Numbered from the stretch's first letter, positions 31,586-43,269 are shown. The stretch is 64,000 nt of DNA from Brachycybe producta (GCA_036925085.1 JAUPFP010000004.1:9336938-9400937); one strand, 5' to 3'. Notes: generated from the letters alone by a model not told the origin. Translations and numbers: made by a program.

Positions 31586-31943
31586 CGAAGCCCTGTAAAG
31601 GACATACACAAAATTAAATAAAAGTTAAAAAAATATATGGCCACAAAAACTTCGTTTGCCCCGCCCTTTTATGAGCGTCAGACCAAATATCAACCAATTA
31701 GAAATTGCTGTCCTTCATAAATGGGTGGGGCAAACGAAATTTTTGTGCTGGATCCAAAGGCACAGTAGTCAAATAGCCAATGTTTATCTTCTTATATGCC
31801 ATCTAGTGTGAGCATTTGCAAGCTCCGCCTTTTTTTATATGTGTGGCTATATTTTTTTTGGCGCCATAAGTGGTGCCTTAACTGTGGCCATATCTTTTTT
31901 TAAAAATATTTAATTTTGTGTATGTCCTTTACGGGGCTTCATA
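31586..31943. mobile_element. TA-flanked MITE containing a small palindromic MITE
   Basis: Ends (TA)CGAAGCCCTGTAAAGGACAT and ATGTCCTTTACGGGGCTTC; TAACCA lies on both sides. 31640-31757 inside is the GTGCTGGATCC-type palindrome (CTTCGTTTGCCCCGCCCTTT and its inverse). Outer arms share CACAAAATTAAATAAAAG-like sequence. Confidence 0.75.
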
Positions 31944-32283
31944 TAACCACTTCATTCACCTGAAAATGGTTATGAGGGGGAGGAGGAGGAGGAGGAGAGG
32001 GGGTGGGGGCAAAGAAAGTGAGACCACCATATAGGAAGAATTTTGAGGCTATAGAATTGAAAAAAGAGGGAGGGAAAGAGGGTTGTTGACGTGAGTTGAA
32101 TGACTAAAATTTTGACACAGGAGGTCCCACTATCAACATACTTGTGAAAGAAGCGAATTTTAATGGATGATACATCATGAAATCATCATCTTGTATGTCC
32201 ACTACACCTTCGCAAACTTTACTCAATGCAGTTTGCACCTTTTTATTAGAAATTTAATAATTGTGTGGGGGAGGGAGTGGGAG
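31944..32283. other. Unassigned, purine-rich
   Basis: GGA/GGGGGAG-rich tracts at 31976-32010 and 32262-32282. No gene recognised. Confidence 0.3.
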
Positions 32284-32763
32284 TATGTAGCCCTGTAGAG
32301 GACTTTAGCAAAAAAAAAATTTTAATATCAACTTTTAATCTCTTTTATTCGGCTATGTTAATTATGCCAGTGGCGCGCGCATCCATACTCTAATAACTAA
32401 TTTATTGCAAGCGCTCTCTTGTAACAACAGCAATAATTTAATTATTAGAGTATGGTGCGCACAACATGGCATAATTAACATGGCCGAATAAAACAGATTA
32501 GAAGTCGACATGTCGAGAATAAAGTTGGCGCGTCGAGAATAAAGTTGGCGCGTCGAGAATAAAGTCGGCGCGTCGAGAATAAAGTCGGCGCGTCGAGAAT
32601 AAAGTCGGCGCGTCGAGAATAAAGTCGACGCGTCGAGAATAAAGTCGACGCGTCGAGAATGAAGTCGACGCGTCGAGAATGAAGTCGACGCGTCGAGATT
32701 CTGGAAGAAGTAGATATGTCAAAATTTTTAAAAAAAATCTCGTGTCCTTTACAGGGCTCCGTA
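32284..32763. mobile_element. TA-flanked MITE with internal palindrome and minisatellite
   Basis: Ends TGTAGCCCTGTAGAGGACTT and GTGTCCTTTACAGGGCTCCG(TA). The inside holds the TGTGCGCACCATACTC-type palindrome (32330-32510), then a 20 bp tandem array (32512-32712). Confidence 0.8.
32512..32712. repeat. 20 bp minisatellite, about 10 copies
   Basis: The unit is GCGTCGAGAATAAAGTCGGC. Copies change in order from GTTGGC through GTCGGC to GTCGAC, and the last carry GAATGAAG. Confidence 0.9.
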
Positions 32764-32991
32764 GGGGGAGGGAGAGATGTTTGCGAATTATTTTTTATGA
32801 AGAAAAATGATTAAAATGAGTCAACATTTCTTTTAAAATCAACGTCTCATGTTGTCTTAATAAGAATGGATCTGATTCTGTGCATATGTAATTGTGGGCT
32901 TGGTGTGCCTGCCAGTGTCTGGTGCAGGTATCTCTCTGCATTTGGTAGAAAAAAGGGGCCTTTGTAGTATTGTCAAAGTCGACAACTTTAA

Positions 32992-33739
32992 CGAGCTACA
33001 TCGCAAAATTACTTCGAAAAATCTCCACAAAGAGCGCTAACATCGTTTTCTATTGAGCCCATAGACCCAATGTTAAAGAAAAAAACCTTAATTTTTAAAA
33101 TAAACAGTTGCGGCAACATGTTTATTTTTCATATTTAAAGTTGTCCAATTTTGATGGTTCAAAGTGCAATGTACACCTTAAACATATGCTGATCTAGTGA
33201 TAGAACGTCAAAAAGTCGGAAAGTGTGCTTCTATTTTTTTTAAACTATTTCACAATCGCGAATTTTTAACTCTTATGTTAAACTCCATCCATTGAGTAAG
33301 AAAAACATAACCATTAAAATGTTGGTAAAAAAAAATACCTAAAAATATTAAAAAACCAGAAAAAAAAGTCAGCACGTGTGCTAATGTGTTGGCTTCACTG
33401 TGGTTTACTTGTGGTTTTTTTAAATTATTTTTACGTATTTTTACGAACATTTTAATGGATGTTTTGCGCGTACTCAATGGAGTTTAACATAAGAGTTAAA
33501 AATTCGCGATTTTGAAATACTTTTTAAAAATAGAACCGCACTTACCAATTTTTTGTCATTCTATCAGTAGATCAGCATATGTTTAAGGTGCACATTGCAC
33601 TTTGAACTATCAAAATTGGACAACTTTAAATATAAAAAAAAACATATTGCCGCCATTATATATTTTAAAAATTAACGTTTTTTTCTTTAACATCGGGTCT
33701 ATGGGCTCAATAGAAAAACGATGCTAGTGCTCTTTGTGT
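32992..33739. repeat. TTAA foldback family copy, right end truncated
   Basis: Left end CGAGCTACATCGCAAAATTA after TTAA (32988-32991); centre near 33370; right arm stops at ...ATGCTAGTGCTCTTTGTG where mariner-like sequence begins. Confidence 0.85.
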
Positions 33740-34001
33740 TTCAATTACGGCTATTGAATTGCAAATAGAAAAGAAACAAATATGTAGCTGCTGCCAAAAA
33801 TACATTTCGACGTTTTATCAACTCCAGAACTCCGGAATTTTACACCACCGGAATAAATAAGCTTGTAATTAATTGGCAAAAATGTGTCAAATCTAATGGC
33901 GCTTATTTCAAATTAATAAAGTTTATTTATTAATTCATAAATTTCTTTATTGACTGAGAAGAAAAGAAAACACAAAAACCGCAATTATTTTCCTACCAAC
34001 C
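33740..34001 (+). pseudogene. Mariner transposase C-terminal remnant with 3' end
   Basis: Codons at 33775-33933 read TGINKLVINWQKCVKSNGAY, the usual C-terminus of mariner-type transposases, with a TAA stop. The 3' terminal repeat CGCAATTATTTTCCTACCAA follows, then TA. The catalytic DD34D region is missing, so this is a dead fragment. The related element at 42887-43269 has the same terminal repeat. Confidence 0.8.
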
Positions 34002-34433
34002 TAATTATTTCTAATTTCTGTTGGTTTTTCAGCATGTGTGATTGTTCACCCCCCCCCCCCCTCCCTTTAATTCTCAGATATTACTATTAATATCAAATAC
34101 ATTGGAAATGTTGTAATGTATTTTGATTATGTAATGGATTAAGAAACATTTAAACATTGGCAACTTTTTAGATAATAAAAGTGACATCATCGCAAATAGT
34201 AGGCCTACCATTTTCATCACCCACACACACACACATAACACTATAGAAAGGAGAAGAAAAAACGAGGGAAGATCAGAAAACCCACCTCTTTTGAAATGTC
34301 ACTTTTTATTGGAAACAAGTAAAACCACTTTTAGTAATATTTTAGACTTACAAGTGTTGCCATTTTTCCCCTTCTGGCTTGCTTGTTAATAAGCAAAATT
34401 TAAATATCTTATTAAGTTCTAAAACTTTTTTTT

Positions 34434-35181
34434 GTATAGAGCCCTATTGAGGACTTACAATTTTTTTTTAATCTCGACATGTCGACTTTATTCTCGATTT
34501 GTCGACATTTTTATAAAACTCGACATGGCTTTTTTTTTATAAAACTCGACATTTCGACTTTAATTCCTAACATGTCGACTTTATTCTCGACATGTCGACT
34601 TTATTCTCGACATGTTGACTTTTAATCTCGACATGTCGACTTTTAATCGCGACATGTCGACTTTATTCTCGATTTGTCGACATTTTTATAAAACTCGACA
34701 TGGCTTTTTTTTTATAAAACTCGACATTTCTACTTTAATTCCTAACATGTCGAAATTATAAAACTCGACATTTCTACTTTAATTCCTAACATGTCGAAAT
34801 TATAAAACTCGACATGTCGACTTTTATTCTCGACATGTCGAAATTATCATAAAACTACATGTCGACATTTCGACTTTTAATCTCAACATGTCGACTTTAT
34901 TGGCAATTTGTCGACATTATTATAAAACAACATGTCTACTTTATTCTCGACATGTCGACTTTTAATCTGTTTTATTCCACTACGTTAATCATGCCATGTT
35001 GTGCGCACCATACTCTTAATAAAATATTGCTGCCACAAGAGGGCGCTTGCAATAATTTAATTAGTATAGTACGGTGCGCGCAGCATGTCATAATTAACAT
35101 GACCGAATAAAAGGGATTAAAAGTTGAAATGTCGAGATTTTTTAAAAAAAAAATCTCGCATGTCTGTTACAGGGCTCCGTA
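34434..35181. mobile_element. TA-flanked MITE filled with GTCGAC-rich tandem DNA
   Basis: Ends GAGCCCTATTGAGGACTTAC and TGTCTGTTACAGGGCTCCG(TA). 34480-34975 is an irregular array of CTCGACATGTCGACTTTTAT-like units with higher-order copies (for example 34500-34560 versus 34675-34735). 34960-35125 is the shared palindrome. Confidence 0.8.
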
Positions 35182-35379
35182 TGCATCAGTAAAACTAATT
35201 GAACGGAAAAATCTTCAAGTGTTTTTTTTAAATTAAACTTTTTTTATAGCACTATTAAGATGTTTTATAAAGAAGTAGCTCTTGCAAAATATACAAAGAA
35301 AGATAACACTTGAATAAAACCTAATGGGTTATTTCTGCGTCTCAAAAGCAGGAGATTGAAAAGTGTTTTAGGGTATTTT
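35182..35379. other. No recognised feature
   Basis: Short unassigned spacer between two transposons. Confidence 0.3.
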
Positions 35380-36260
35380 TAGAAGTGGGACGAATCCTAG
35401 ATTTTCTCGAATCCGAATCCTAAACGGTTCTCGAATCCCTCGAAACCTTCATACAAGAAAATACAAATAAATGAAATAATATTAAATATTAAATTATTAA
35501 TAATAAAAAAAAACAAGTGTGGCACTCAGAGGTCGCCACACGGTGATATTGGTGATCCGGATACCACCGAAATTGCAACAATCGCCGGTTTTTATGTTAG
35601 TGAACGCTTCTATTGGACGTCATTTGAGTTAAAACTAATTTTACCAAAGTGTTTAACAGGTTTTTTTAGGTTAGGATTCGAAAAATTCGAGTTCTCGAAT
35701 CTCGAATATTTTTCAAGATTCGCCAGATTCGAGTTCTCGAATCTCGAATATTTTTCAAGATTCGCCAGATTCGAGTTCTCGAATCTCGAATATTTTTCAA
35801 GATTCGCCAGATTCGAGTTCTCGAATCTCGAATATTTTTCAAGATTCGCCAGATTCGAGTTCTCGAATCTCGAATATTTTTCAAGATTCGCCAGATTCGA
35901 GTTCTCGAATCTCGAATATTTTTCAAGATTCGCCAGATTCGAGTTCTCGAATCTCGAATATTTTTCAAGATTCGCCAGATTCGAGTTCTCGAATCTCGAA
36001 TATTTTTCAAGATTCGCCAGATTCGAGTTCTCGAATCTCGAATATTTTTCAAGATTCGCCAGATTCGAGTTCTCGAATCTCGAATATTTTTCAAGATTCG
36101 CCAGATTCGAGTTCTCGAATCTCGAATATTTTTCAAGATTCGCCAGATTCGAGTTCTCGAATCTCGAATATTTTTCAAGATTGGCCGGATTCGAGTTCTC
36201 GAATCTCGAATATTTTTCAAGACTCGCCGGATTCGAGGATTCAAATGCCCCCCATCCCTA
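35380..36260. mobile_element. hAT-like element expanded by a 42 bp array
   Basis: Left end TAGAAGTGGGACGAATCCTA, right end CCCCCCATCCCTA. Flanks GTATTTTT (35373-35380) and GTATTTTC (36261-36268) match at 7 of 8, an hAT-size duplication. The right terminal segment was amplified into the array at 35690-36235. Confidence 0.85.
35690..36235. repeat. 42 bp minisatellite, about 13 copies
   Basis: The unit begins CCAGATTCGAGTTCTCGAAT and continues CTCGAATATTTTTCAAGATTCG in two adjoining 20-22 base blocks. Copies are almost identical, with GGCCGG and ACTCGCCGG variants only at the right edge, so the expansion looks recent. The 3n length makes a - strand frame of 14-residue repeats (RILKNIRDSRTRIW), which I reject as a gene. 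Confidence 0.95.
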
Positions 36261-36349
36261 GTATTTTCTATGTTGATAAAAAGTTTGTTTCTGAAGATAT
36301 TAATATGAAAATTTTCATATATGTGATTCATTTACTCTTCTAGTTTCTT

Positions 36350-36425
36350 GCAAGTTTAGTAACACTCATTTGTCTCATTGTTGTCTGCTCAAAACAACAA
36401 GATGGCGGTGTATCTAGGCTCTTAA
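36350..36425. repeat. Dispersed repeat ending CAAGATGGCGGTGTATCTAG
   Basis: Same as 19130-19215 with small deletions. Confidence 0.6.
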
Positions 36426-36793
36426 ATAAGTCCAGAATTGGACCCCACCACCCATAGGAAACGATTTTGCAAGAAGACCTAGCTGTTTAGGGCTCAGCTA
36501 TCATTGTTCAAATCGGGGTCCCTATACTTCCTAAAACCTGCATACCGTCACTTTTTTTAAAAAAAATCAGAATAAGCTATTTTTTTCAAAAACTTTTACA
36601 AGATTTTTCACTTTGCATTTTCTTTTTTTGCATGATTGCTTCTAACTCTCTTACAACTTTCATGTAATTACTTTTGTTTACTTTTATTTCCATAAAATGC
36701 ACACTTTTATAACAAAACTGTTTTTTGTTTGTTTATATGTATAAAATGCAGTTTTCTATATAAAAAAAGTGCACATTTTTGAATTTTTATTTA
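36426..36793. other. No recognised feature
   Basis: AT-rich spacer with T runs and no recognised element. Confidence 0.3.
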
Positions 36794-37578
36794 GGGCAAC
36801 ATTGCAAAATTACTTCGAAAAATCTCCACAAAGAGCGCTAGCATCGTTTTTCTATTGAGTCCATAGACCCAATGTTAAAAACACGTTAATTTTTAAAATA
36901 CACAGTCGCGGTGGCAATATGTTTGTTTTTCATATTTAAAGTTGTCCAATTTCGATGGTTCGAAGTGCAATGTGCACTTTATATGCTGATCGAGTGATTG
37001 AACAACAAAAACTTGGAAAGTGTGCTCCTATTTCTTTTAAAAAAATATTTCAAAATCGCGAATTTTTAACTTTTTATGTTATACTCCATTGAGAAAGAAA
37101 AACACAACCATAAAAATGTTTATAAAAATACCAAAAATAATTTTAAAAAAAAACAATAAATCTATAAAGTAAACCACAGTGAAGCCAACACGTTGGTGCA
37201 CGTGCTGATTTTTTCTGTTTGTTTTTTTAAAATTATTTTTATGTATTTTACAAACATTTTAACGGTTGTTTTTTCTTACTCAATGGAGTTTAACATAAGA
37301 GTTAAAAATTCGCGATTTTGAAATATTTTTTTAAAAAAATAGAAGGACACTTTCCAAGTTTTTGATGATCTATCACTAGATTAGCATATATTTAAAGTGC
37401 ACATTGAACTATCAAAATTGGACAACTTTAAACATGAAAAATAAACTTATTTCCGCCACTGTGTATTTAAAAATTAAACGTTTTTTCTTTTAACACTGGG
37501 TCTATGGGTTCAATAAAAAAAAAACGATGCTAGCGCTCGTTGTGGAGATTTTATGAAGTAATTTTGCGATGTAGCTTC
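36794..37578. repeat. TTAA foldback family copy
   Basis: The left end is degraded (GGGCAACATTGCAAAATTAC). The right end GCGATGTAGCTTC precedes TTAA (37579-37582). The right flank AAGTTGTCGACTTTGACAAT is the inverse of the left flank of the copy at 32992. Confidence 0.85.
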
Positions 37579-37958
37579 TTAAAGTTGTCGACTTTGACAA
37601 TACTACAAATGATAATTATTAATTACCTAACTTTTAATTGAGTGTTGGACATGAATTTCATACACATTGGTGAAATTTAATAGGAAAGACAATGAAAACA
37701 TAGATAGACAAGAAGAAGGGTTTTGATTGAGTTTATATAACTTTCTAATTAAGTGCTTCTTAAACGTACTTAATTAATATGCATTTCAATAAATATATAA
37801 TAAAAAAAATGTTTGAGGTTTCAAAATAGTTTTATCATTCTGTGGACATATTAGAGTTGATTTCAAGGTTGATTTCGCGTCTGACTTTCCTTGAGTTAAA
37901 GGGCAAAACACCATTTTATGCATTAAATAACAAAGCTTAAAGATGATGAATAAAAATC
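37579..37958. other. Spacer sharing a 31 bp flank with 32961-32991
   Basis: Apart from the shared flank, no recognised feature. Confidence 0.4.
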
Positions 37959-38154
37959 ACAGGCAAGTGTGCCCAGCAGTAAAATTGTGTTTGGCCCCGC
38001 CCTTTTATGAGCGCGTCATCAATTTCTAATTGGTTTGTTACATGGTCTGATGTCACATGCCCGGCCCTTTTCAATTTCTAATTGGTTGATATTTAGTCTG
38101 ACGCTCATAAAAGGGCGGGCCAACACAATTTTACTGCTGGGTACACTTGCCTGT
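37959..38154. mobile_element. Palindromic MITE with 9 bp target duplication
   Basis: 196 bp with ends ACAGGCAAGTGTGCCCAGCA and TGCTGGGTACACTTGCCTGT. Flanks ATAAAAATC (37950-37958) and ATAAAAACC (38155-38163) match at 8 of 9. Confidence 0.85.
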
Positions 38155-38451
38155 ATAAAAACCTGAGCTACATTAAATAACATTTTATAATAATTAATGT
38201 AAGGTGGTATAATAGAATTGGTTATTTTGCTAACCTTATCTCAATGGAAAAAAAGTTCATACAGTTTTTCAAAGTTTTAGGTGGGAGGAGGGGGGGTCCT
38301 TTTTTTTAATATGTAGTAAATTTGGGAACTTAATGCAATCACATGAACACGAAACAAACCGAGAAGTGTTCGATTTACATTACTAATAAGAAGGAAGGAG
38401 CTCAATTCAATTGTGTCTTCCTAATGTAAATGGTCTTTTACACACAAAAAT
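38155..38451. other. No recognised feature
   Basis: Short unassigned spacer. Confidence 0.3.
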
Positions 38452-39597
38452 CTTGCAGCACTTGGATCTTAAGATCCCTCTGCCATATGCTGGCTGCTTG
38501 TAAGAGTATTTTTTTTAAAAAATTGTAATCTAGAGTAAAGTTGAAGCACTTTGAAAGTGTTTTAAAGAGCTTACGAGTTTCTCCTTTGAAGTTGCTTCTA
38601 AAAAGCTGGCTAAAGCTAGTTCAGTTCAACTCAGTAAACCTGCAGTCAGCTTAAAAGCCATGTGGCAGAGGGGGGATTTGCTCCCGATCACAAATGATTG
38701 TCATTCAGGTAAAACAAGACAACATTGTTAAATTGAAATGGTCCTAACAAAGAACTATCAACTGGAAGAGAATTCCGTAGTCTAATAACATTCGGAAAAA
38801 GACCAAAAATATGCATCAGTTCTAGCCATTAATTCCTTTAAAGTCTTTGATTGCCCATGGCTTCCCTTACGAGGATGTGTATTCAATAAAGGCCGCCTTA
38901 TACTTCATTCTTTTCTGTTCAGTCTGTTCAGTTTCCATTCTGTTCTTTCCGTTGAAAAAGCAGTTCAAATGTCCATTCCGTTGGCATAAAAGGAATGAAC
39001 AGAATGGATAGAACTTTGCTGAACTTTGGCGGGAAATCTGTTCATGGCAGCCAATCAGAATAACATAGGACGTCATAAGCCACACCGTATCCTGTTTATT
39101 GTCCACTTCCTTATTATGGGATGGAGACCTGTGATGCCAGTTTCTCTTATTTTATTAAATATTTATGTTGCCAGTTTCCCTATCCTATTTTTCCCTAAGA
39201 TTTGCCCTATGTGTTTCTTATTGGTCAGTTGTTCATGCTGTTCAGTTTAGTTATTGATAGTATATGAGCTTTCCTTTGACATGAACTGAATGAACTGAAC
39301 GGACAGAACGGAAAGGAATGAAATGGAATGAAAAGAATGAAGTATAAGGCGGCCTTAAGTCATTAAGTAAGGCAATATTATCATCATCTGTCAGTAAACG
39401 TCCGAAAAGGGCAAGGCTTTGGTCATTTCTTCAGCCTGCTAATGATTCCCATTTTAGTTCCCGAAGCATAGAAAATACACTGTCAGTATACACGTATCTT
39501 CCTTTCACAAATCTTGCAGCTCTAACGCTGTACCATTTCTATTTCGTGCTTTAAGTTACTTCTAAATGGGCTCCAAATTTGGAACAATATCCTAATA
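38452..39597 (-). pseudogene. CR1-like LINE 3' fragment interrupted by a MITE
   Basis: Collinear with the copy at 11682-12663: tail GGATCTTAAGATCC at 38466-38479, the end of ORF2 near 38640-38880 (TAATAACATTCGGAAAAAGACC corresponding to the FLPNVIRLWNSLP region), and upstream reverse-transcriptase C-terminal sequence at 39358-39597. The MITE at 38890-39355 splits it, and a Helitron at 39598 truncates or interrupts the upstream side. Many frame shifts; not functional. Confidence 0.75.
38890..39355. mobile_element. Harbinger-like MITE with TAA target duplication
   Basis: 466 bp, inverted ends AGGCCGCCTTATACTTCATT and AATGAAGTATAAGGCGGCCT, flanked by TAA at 38887-38889 and 39356-39358. The host LINE reads through when the element and one TAA are removed. 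A 3 bp TWA target is characteristic of PIF/Harbinger. The right interior has GGAATGAA-type short repeats. Confidence 0.85.
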
Positions 39598-39845
39598 CTA
39601 GTGGGGTAACCCATTTAATTTTGTGTGAATGTCCGGTTGTCGTGAAGTAATTTGCGTTGACCGCTTGCATTTTTTTATACACCTTAATATTGTTTGGGGT
39701 CTTGGATCGGGAGAGCGCAACATAAAGTTGACCATGAGAAAAAAAACGGGTTCATTTAAATTTAAATAAATTCCGACGAGCTTAAACGTTTTTGTCCTTG
39801 TTTGTACAGCGTTATACACAGACAGACGGAGCTTAATATATATAA
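39598..39845 (-). mobile_element. Diverged Helitron remnant
   Basis: CTAGTGGGGTAACCCATTTA at the 3' end, but without the usual hairpin mate. The helicase tail region (GCGCAACATAAAGTTGACCA inverse) is present, and the 5' side reads GACGGAGCTTAATATATATA. The flanks ATCCTAATA and ATAGGCCTAG resemble uninterrupted LINE sequence ATTCTAAGATAGGTCTA at 12362-12378, so it lies inside the LINE fragment. Confidence 0.7.
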
Positions 39846-40430
39846 AATAGGCCTAGCCTGATCTTGTCACTAAAGCTTAGTTCAGACCAGCTAGAAAATC
39901 AGCTCAGCTTCAAGACATCCATTGACAACTGAGCTTTTTTTTGCTTTCACATAAAACTTCTTATCAAAAGTTCGTCTGTTTAGCATCGGCTTTGACTAAA
40001 GAATGTAACCTAAAGCTTATTATAAGCCTGAAGCACCTGAACTTCAAAGTCTTTCAACCCTGTGAAAAAGAGTTAGAAAATAATTCAATGAAAAAGGTTC
40101 CCATCAAACATGAATTTTCTATGCTGGAATAATATCCTATTCCTAGAAGGTTCAGGTTGAAGTTCAAGGCTTAGAGTGGTATTTTTACAGCTAATGCTAA
40201 ACTCAGGAACTTTTCATTCGAAGTTTCACGTAAAACGTGAAACATCCTATCAAAAGCAGAATGTGGATTGATTTAAAGTTGAGGTTATTCTTTTGATTAG
40301 CAGCTGCTTAGCGTCTATGCAGGAGATTGTGTAGCGTAAATTTTACCTTATTTCGCGATTTTGGCTAGAAATTGTTTTAAATCGTTAACACTATAAAAAT
40401 GAAGTGATTTAAATCACATTTTGAATTTCT
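39846..40430. other. No recognised feature
   Basis: The LINE similarity is lost quickly after 39860. The rest shows no gene or known repeat. Confidence 0.3.
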
Positions 40431-41350
40431 TTTTTTTTTTTTTTTTACAAAATTGTTTTTTTTTTCTTTTGCAAAAAAAATCCGTGAATTTCTTCTCATA
40501 GATGAGATGAATTTATATTATAATAATGTTATTTACAGGTGAATAAATATATTGAACAATACATACATCTTGCATGGAATTTTCAGTTAATAAAAGAACA
40601 ATTTTATAAAAAAAAAATCTTTAAAAAATTAAAAAAAATCGGATTGAAATTTTAAAAAATCCGTTTTTTTTTAAATTTTTTTTTTTTAAGAAAAATCAGG
40701 ATTTTTATCAACTCTGAGATTCAAAAGTTCACTAGTTTAGCAATCTTTACAATACAACCATTGTTAATTTAAAAAAAAATTATTAAATCCAAAATTTATG
40801 GCTTTTATGGCATTTCTGATTTAAAAAAAAAATATTGATTTAATTAATTATTGATTTTAGACATTTTATAAAATAATATTTTGATATTAATTACTTTTAA
40901 TAGTCAATAATTCAACTTATTTGAATTCACAGCTTTTTATGTTACATTTTATTAGAAGAAATTTAAAAATAAAAAAATTTTAAATTAAAAAAAAAACTCG
41001 GATTCATTTCATTTAAATCGGATTTTTTTGTTTATTTTAATCCTATTTCTTTTAATTATTTAAATTAAATAACATTATATTATTTATCATTGTCAATTCA
41101 GAATCTTTTTGTATTTTTAAGAAGAAAAAAAATTATTGTTCAAAACTAACTGACTATCCTCAGAGTGATTGTTTTTATTGATTGATGTTTTATTTTCAAC
41201 TAATACTGGTATAGAAATGATGTGTTTGTTCCATGTAAGTTGTGATATTTCATTTTTCACCTTTGTGACAATAAAATTTATTATTATTATTATTATTATA
41301 AATTCATCTCACCAATGAGAAAAAAAATTCACGGGTGAAATATGAAAGAA
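40431..41350. repeat. AT-rich inverted-repeat region
   Basis: Ends AATCCGTGAATTTCTTCTCA...GATGAGATGAATTTATA and TATAAATTCATCTCACCAAT...AAAATTCACGGG face each other about 850 bp apart. The interior is extremely A/T-rich with short TCGGAT words and an ATT microsatellite at 41280-41300. It is probably a foldback element. Confidence 0.6.
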
Positions 41351-41715
41351 TAGTAAATAAAAGTGGCTTAAAGATTTTTTACCATTTTCATCGATTTTTG
41401 AAAATAATCGAATTTTTTTTTTTTAAGTTTGAAGCAAACAGTGCATTTTTGCTTAGAATTTTAGCAATTTTCAAACTGCAGTAAAAAGTTTATTTTGAAA
41501 GATATCAATCTGAATAATGGCATTAACTGGTTTCAAATCAGCTTCTAAAACGCTTGAAACAATTTCTTTCATAACTTAGGGCCATGGAATTTTCGATTAT
41601 GAGGTCCCACAGCATAGTAGGTCCCAGGCAAAAAAAAAGCTGCAATTGAAACACAAATCTTTCAAAGGAACCATCACTATAATTGAGGAACGCAAAAAAA
41701 GCAAATACTTTTCAT
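41351..41715. other. No recognised feature
   Basis: AT-rich, unassigned. Confidence 0.3.
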
Positions 41716-42241
41716 TAAGGATGGGGACATTCGAATCCTCGAATCCAGCGAAACTTGAAAAAATTATTCGAGATTCGAAAACCCTCGAATCTTTGCATTT
41801 TTTTTTTTTTTTTGTATTTTGAATTTTTTGAATTCTAACCTTAAAAAACTGTTAAAATTTTTCATAAAATTAGTTTTAAATTATTTTTTAAATTATTTAA
41901 ATTAAATTTTTAATTAATTTATTGAAATAATTCTTTGCTTTGATTTTTTTTTTAAAAAAAGGTTCTAGAACTTCTGTTTTTAAAGAAAAATGTCAAAAAT
42001 GTGTTACTCTTAATATTATTTGTATAATTATTATTAATAATTTTAATCAATTTATTATTCATTAAGAAAATAAAAAATAATATTAAATATTAAAAATATT
42101 TAATATTATTTTTATTTTCTTAATGAATAATATAGGACTGTAATATGAAGGATTCGAGAGATTCGAGTTTTGGGAGATTCGAGGGTTTCGAGAACCTATT
42201 CGGATTCAGATTCGAGAAAATTAGGATTCGTTCTACCTCTA
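41716..42241. mobile_element. hAT-like family copy with 8 bp target duplication
   Basis: Left end TAAGGATGGGGACATTCGAA, right end AGGATTCGTTCTACCTCTA. Flanks CTTTTCAT (41708-41715) and CTTTTCTT (42242-42249) match at 7 of 8. The interior is diverged and AT-rich. Confidence 0.85.
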
Positions 42242-42884
42242 CTTTTCTTTAAGTACAGTAATAATGAATACATTTTCTTACCTGTTTTTCAGTTGAAATT
42301 GATGAGTGTTTCGAAAAGTTTTAAAACAAACTTAAAAGTCCGCAATTTGCTCGAAAAATTATAATTCGGAAGTAAAAAAAAAAGGGGGATAGATCCGGGT
42401 CATGGATCGTGATGGCCATTTGGATTATTCCAAAATTATGTATATTTGATTTTCTTTTTTTAAAAACAAAAAAAAATTACTGTCCTCTCTTCCTGTTGTT
42501 TGTCTGTCTATCTTCGAAGTCGTGTCCTTCCTACAACTATGTCCGCCTTTTTTTTTTTTTTTTTTTTTGGTTTTTCTAGTTTGCCTTCCAAAAACGAGAA
42601 AGAAAAACATTACCAACCACCTATGTTTGATGATGCAAAAAGACAAGAGCAGAATGAGAAAGAAAACTTTTTTACGAGAAGTGATTTGGCCACAATTTAT
42701 ACGGGGGCCCCCCTTTGTTTAAATTACCTCCCTCTCGTCTTGTCATTGGTTGATACCTTTGCATTCCAGGTACAACTCACTCCCAGAACTTGTTAAGAGG
42801 TTCTATTTTTGAAGTTTGTAAAAAAAAAAAAATAAGGTGGAGGTGAGGTGGACGAGGTTACCTTTCCGCTTCTCTGCAAAGTAG
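42242..42884. other. No recognised feature
   Basis: Contains T runs at 42549-42568. Open frames across the run are low-complexity and unsupported. Confidence 0.3.
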
Positions 42885-42886
42885 TA

Positions 42887-43269
42887 AGTTGGTAGGAAAA
42901 TAATTGCGGGTTTTTTTTTTCTCAGCTAATAACGAAAATTTATGAATTTAATAATTAACTTTATTAATCTGAAATAAGCACCATTAGAATTGACACATTT
43001 TTTTTTGCCAATTAATTATAAGTTTATTTATTCAGGTATTTTAAATTTCCGGATAAAATCTTGAATCTCTTGTCCATTTTCAATTCAATACCCGGAATTG
43101 AAACACAATTAACAATAAAACCAAAGTTAATATTACTCAAATACAGACCGCAAAATGCACTTTCAAATGATCTTAACACAATGTAATTACACTTATATTG
43201 AAAACAATTGAGTTTCAATTGCAGTAAACAAAAACCGGCAGTTAAACCGTAATTATTTTCCTACCAACT
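42887..43269 (-). mobile_element. Internally deleted mariner element
   Basis: Terminal repeats AGTTGGTAGGAAAATAATTG and CGTAATTATTTTCCTACCAACT, flanked by TA (42885-42886 and 43270-43271). On the - strand at about 43035-42970, codons for INKLIINWQK followed by a shifted CVNSNG-like segment correspond to the mariner transposase C-terminus. The rest of the transposase is gone. Confidence 0.8.

Noticed and set aside
35666-36331. 221-codon - strand frame with 14-residue repeats
   Set aside because: Product of the 42 bp minisatellite inside a hAT-like element; the unit equals the transposon's non-coding end.
42425-42796. Frames spanning the T run at 42549-42568
   Set aside because: Low-complexity, driven by homopolymers on both strands.
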